Shown: positions 61,605-64,000 of the stretch, piece after piece
How positions within the stretch are numbered: position 1 is the first letter of the stretch
Layout of the letters: every line of letters begins with the position of its first letter
Assembly (NCBI RefSeq): GCF_010726085.1
Contig: NZ_AP022560.1
Location: 4,030,001 to 4,094,000, forward strand
DNA: 64,000 nucleotides
Direction: 5' to 3'
Source of the DNA: Mycolicibacterium moriokaense
GTDB taxonomy: Bacteria; Actinomycetota; Actinomycetes; Mycobacteriales; Mycobacteriaceae
Program-made: the position numbers and the translations under genes
The notes under the pieces: generated by a model
The model's database searches: none
Told to the model about the DNA's origin: nothing
What the model saw: only the letters and a program-made list of their open reading frames with translations

Positions 61605-63889
61605 CCGGTAGGCGCAGACTCCGGGTTTGCGTGCGCGGCGTCGTGCAGGGGGTGGGATTCCGGCCCTTCGTCTACGCGTGCGCGGCGGCATTCGGCCTGT
61701 CAGGGTCGGTACGCAACGACAGCGCGGGCGCGGTGATCGAGGTCGAGGGTGACGCCGCCCAGATCGCCGACTTCCTCGACCGCCTCCGCGACCGGCCGCC
61801 ACCATTGGCCGTCATCGAATCGATCGAGACCCGGGAAATCCCCGTGGTCGGCGGAACCGGATTCACCATCGCCGACACATCGAGATCGGCCAAGGGCCGC
61901 ACACTCGCCTCCCCCGACGTCGCGATGTGTGCCGAATGCGATGCCGAACTGCGTGATCCGACGAACCGTCGTTACCGCCACCCGTTCGTCAACTGCACCA
62001 ATTGCGGACCGCGGTTCACCATCATCGCATCGCTCCCGTATGACCGTGCGTCGACCACCATGGCGCCGTTCCCCATGTGCGACGACTGCGCCGCCGAATA
62101 CCATGACCCGGCCGATCGGCGATTCCACGCCCAACCGGTGTGCTGCCCACAGTGCGGCCCCACGCTGCGCTTTCGAGACCGCGACGGCCGAACGACCGAA
62201 GCCGAAGCCGCGCTGCGGCAGACCCGGCGGCTGCTGACCGACGGGCGGATCCTCGCCGTGAAGGGCATCGGCGGATACCACCTCGCCTGCGACGCCGCCA
62301 ACGAGCACGCGGTGGCCGAGCTGCGCAGGCGAAAGCGGCGCGGCGACAAGCCTTTCGCGGTGATGGTGGCGGACCTGGCGTCCGCGCGGATTCTCGCCGA
62401 CATCGATGCCGGCTCGGCACGTCTGCTGTCGAGTACGCAACGGCCGATCGTGCTGGTGCCGCGCCAGGAGGCGGCCCCGGTGGCGCCTTCGGTGGCCCCG
62501 CACAATCCCGACCTCGGCGTCATGCTGGCCTACACACCGCTGCACGCGCTGCTGTTCGGGTTGCCCGGTGACGAGTCCGGCCCGACGGCGCTGGTGATGA
62601 CCTCGGGCAACCTCGGCGGCGATCCGATCTGCTTCACCGACGACGATGCCCTGGAACGGCTTTCGAAGTTGGCTGACGCATGGCTGATGCATGATCGGCA
62701 GATCCTCGTACCGTGCGACGACTCGGTACTGCGGGTGGTCGATGACAATGAATTGCCGATCAGGCGCTCGCGCGGATATGCACCGCTGCCCGTCGCGCTG
62801 CCTGCGGCCGTGCTGCCGACGCTGGCGGTCGGCGCCGACCTCAAGAACACGCTGGCGGTGGCCGACGGCAAGTACGCCTGGCTCAGCCAGCACATCGGCG
62901 ATATGGACGACCTCGCGACGTTGACGGCATTCGACTCGGCACGTCAACATCTGGAGGCACTCACCGGGGTGACACCGAACGTGCTTGTCGCCGATGCCCA
63001 TCCGCTGTACCGGTCGACGGCCTGGGCGCACCGCAATGCCGCGGACCGCCCGGTCCGGACGGTGCAGCATCACCATGCGCATATCGCGGCCGTCATGGCC
63101 GAACACGGCCTGGACGGATCTCGCCCGGTCCTCGGGTTCGCGTTCGACGGAACGGGCTACGGGCCTGACAACGCCGTCTGGGGTGGCGAGGTGCTGCTCG
63201 CCGACTACAAGGGTTACCGGCGACTGGCGCATCTCAAGTACGTACCGTTGCCCGGCGGGGACATCAGCGTGCTGCGGCCGTACCGGATGGCACTGGCGCA
63301 CCTGTGGGCCGCGGGCATGCCCTGGGATGACGACCTGGCGCCGATGCAGGCGTGCCCGGAGGACGAGCGACGCGTGCTGGCGCACCAGCTCGAAACCGGT
63401 CTGGGTTGCGCTCCGACGTCCAGCATGGGACGCCTGTTCGACACGGTCGCGGCGCTGGCCGACGTCCGTCAGATCGTCGCCTACGAGGCGCAGGCGGCCA
63501 TCGAATTGGAAGGGTTGTCGCGCCACGCCGACTGTGGCGCAGCCACTTACCGATTCGCCGTCGATGCCGACCACGTGCCTGCAGTGATCGATCCGGCGCC
63601 CGTACTCGCCGCCGTCGTCGCCGACACCCGGGCGGGCGTGACCGCCGGTGTGGTCGGCGCCCGGTTGCATCACGCGGTCGCGGACCTGGTCGTTCGACTG
63701 GCCTCCACCGTCGTCACCGATGCGCCCACCGTCGCGCTGTCGGGTGGAGTGTTCCAGAACGCTCTGCTACTGCGGCTGACGCTGCGTGGTTTGCGGGACA
63801 AGGGTTTCGACGTGATCACGCATCGATTCGTGCCACCGAACGACGGTGGAATCGCACTGGGCCAACTGTTGGTGGGGAATTCCTCATGA
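61601..63889 (+). CDS. hypF: carbamoyltransferase HypF
   Basis: A 762-residue enzyme that makes the cyanide ligands from carbamoyl phosphate with HypE. Domains in order: acylphosphatase (VRGVVQGVGFRPFVYAC), two zinc fingers (CAECDAEL...CTNCGPRF and CDDCAAEY...CCPQCGP), YrdC-like (GIGGYHLACDAANEHAV) and a Kae1-type carbamoyltransferase (VQHHHAHIAAVMAEHG, GFAFDGTGYG, LSGGVFQNALLL). All catalytic parts are present, and the length matches the family. Confidence 0.96.
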   Translation: MTGRRRLRVCVRGVVQGVGFRPFVYACAAAFGLSGSVRNDSAGAVIEVEGDAAQIADFLDRLRDRPPPLAVIESIETREIPVVGGTGFTIADTSRSAKGRTLASPDVAMCAECDAELRDPTNRRYRHPFVNCTNCGPRFTIIASLPYDRASTTMAPFPMCDDCAAEYHDPADRRFHAQPVCCPQCGPTLRFRDRDGRTTEAEAALRQTRRLLTDGRILAVKGIGGYHLACDAANEHAVAELRRRKRRGDKPFAVMVADLASARILADIDAGSARLLSSTQRPIVLVPRQEAAPVAPSVAPHNPDLGVMLAYTPLHALLFGLPGDESGPTALVMTSGNLGGDPICFTDDDALERLSKLADAWLMHDRQILVPCDDSVLRVVDDNELPIRRSRGYAPLPVALPAAVLPTLAVGADLKNTLAVADGKYAWLSQHIGDMDDLATLTAFDSARQHLEALTGVTPNVLVADAHPLYRSTAWAHRNAADRPVRTVQHHHAHIAAVMAEHGLDGSRPVLGFAFDGTGYGPDNAVWGGEVLLADYKGYRRLAHLKYVPLPGGDISVLRPYRMALAHLWAAGMPWDDDLAPMQACPEDERRVLAHQLETGLGCAPTSSMGRLFDTVAALADVRQIVAYEAQAAIELEGLSRHADCGAATYRFAVDADHVPAVIDPAPVLAAVVADTRAGVTAGVVGARLHHAVADLVVRLASTVVTDAPTVALSGGVFQNALLLRLTLRGLRDKGFDVITHRFVPPNDGGIALGQLLVGNSS

Positions 63890-63905
63890 GGAAGGGAGGC
63901 CGCTG

Positions 63906-64000
63906 ATGTGCCTGGCGGTACCGGGGAAGATTGTCAGCATCGACGAGCGTGACGGCACGTTGATGTCGGTCGTCGATTTCGGCGGAATCAAGAAGGATGT
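63906..64000 (+). CDS. hypC: second HypC homologue, N-terminal part (runs off window end)
   Basis: Starts MCLAVPGKIVSIDERDGTLM, with Cys2, after a GGGAGG ribosome site 16 nt downstream of hypF; continues off the end at VDFGGIKKDV. It differs from the copy at 61338. Its position suggests it precedes hypD, the usual HypC-HypD pair; that is outside the window. Confidence 0.88.
   Translation, partial: MCLAVPGKIVSIDERDGTLMSVVDFGGIKKD

Noticed and set aside
1..64000. tRNA/rRNA genes, CRISPR arrays, insertion sequences or prophage genes
   Set aside because: No cloverleaf-like stretches, regular spacer repeats, transposase or integrase reading frames were noticed; gaps between genes are all shorter than 300 bases.

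Overview
The window comes from a high-GC actinobacterium. Gene content and order point to a fast-growing Mycobacterium (Mycolicibacterium type). Most of the first 53 kb follows the gene order I know from M. tuberculosis Rv2684 to Rv2737c: an ArsB-like permease, ceoBC, dut, cei, suhB, ppgK, sigA, sigB, ideR, sthA, nrdR, lexA, hflX, dapF, miaA, miaB, recX and recA. No rRNA, tRNA, CRISPR array, insertion sequence or prophage was seen. The window opens inside nhaA and closes inside a second hypC.

Layout. 1-2.9 kb: end of nhaA, a CBS protein plus ArsB-like permease pair, and a decayed SRPBCC gene. 2.8-7.5 kb: an RNA methyltransferase coupled to an APC transporter, divergent from the ceoB-ceoC K+ regulators. 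7.4-15.5 kb: an MFS exporter, small conserved mycobacterial genes, dut, cei, suhB and ppgK. 15.7-24.4 kb: sigA and sigB flank lineage-specific genes, namely an orphan molybdate-binding lipoprotein with its TOBE regulator, an O-methyltransferase and a membrane protein. 24.5-33.5 kb: ideR, sthA, PAC2, hydrolase, phzF-like, nrdR, chiZ-like, and lexA with three candidate LexA boxes. 33.5-38.4 kb: an LGFP-repeat surface protein, a molybdopterin oxidoreductase that breaks the usual order, and a CsbD-like stress protein with a SigF-like promoter. 38.4-47 kb: hflX, dapF, miaA, miaB and neighbours. 47-50.3 kb: gluABCD, a glutamate ABC importer. 50.3-52.8 kb: an F420-type oxidoreductase, recX, and an intein-free recA carrying both a LexA box and a RecA-NDp (PafBC-type) promoter.

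52.9-64 kb: a [NiFe]-hydrogenase operon that I assign to group 1h (Hhy, actinobacterial type, atmospheric-H2 scavenging). It reads hypA, hypB, small subunit, large subunit, a NifU/Rieske-like fusion, three accessory proteins (DUF5947-like, DUF6084-like and one unassigned), a 40-residue single-TM peptide, maturation protease, hypC, hypF, and a second hypC running off the end. Most junctions overlap by 1-4 nt or lie within a few bases, so this is one translationally coupled unit. The core enzyme is a known type. The accessory block at 57.1-60.8 kb is the least understood part of the window and the best candidate for an undescribed function: membrane docking of, and electron exit from, a soluble hydrogenase.

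Regulation visible in the DNA: one perfect CRP site (cei/DUF4193), a near-CRP site over the -35 of the hydrogenase structural genes, SigE/SigH-type promoters before sigB and possibly the PAC2 gene, several hairpins, and about ten genes whose start codon lies 6-8 nt after a TANNNT -10 box and are therefore probably leaderless.
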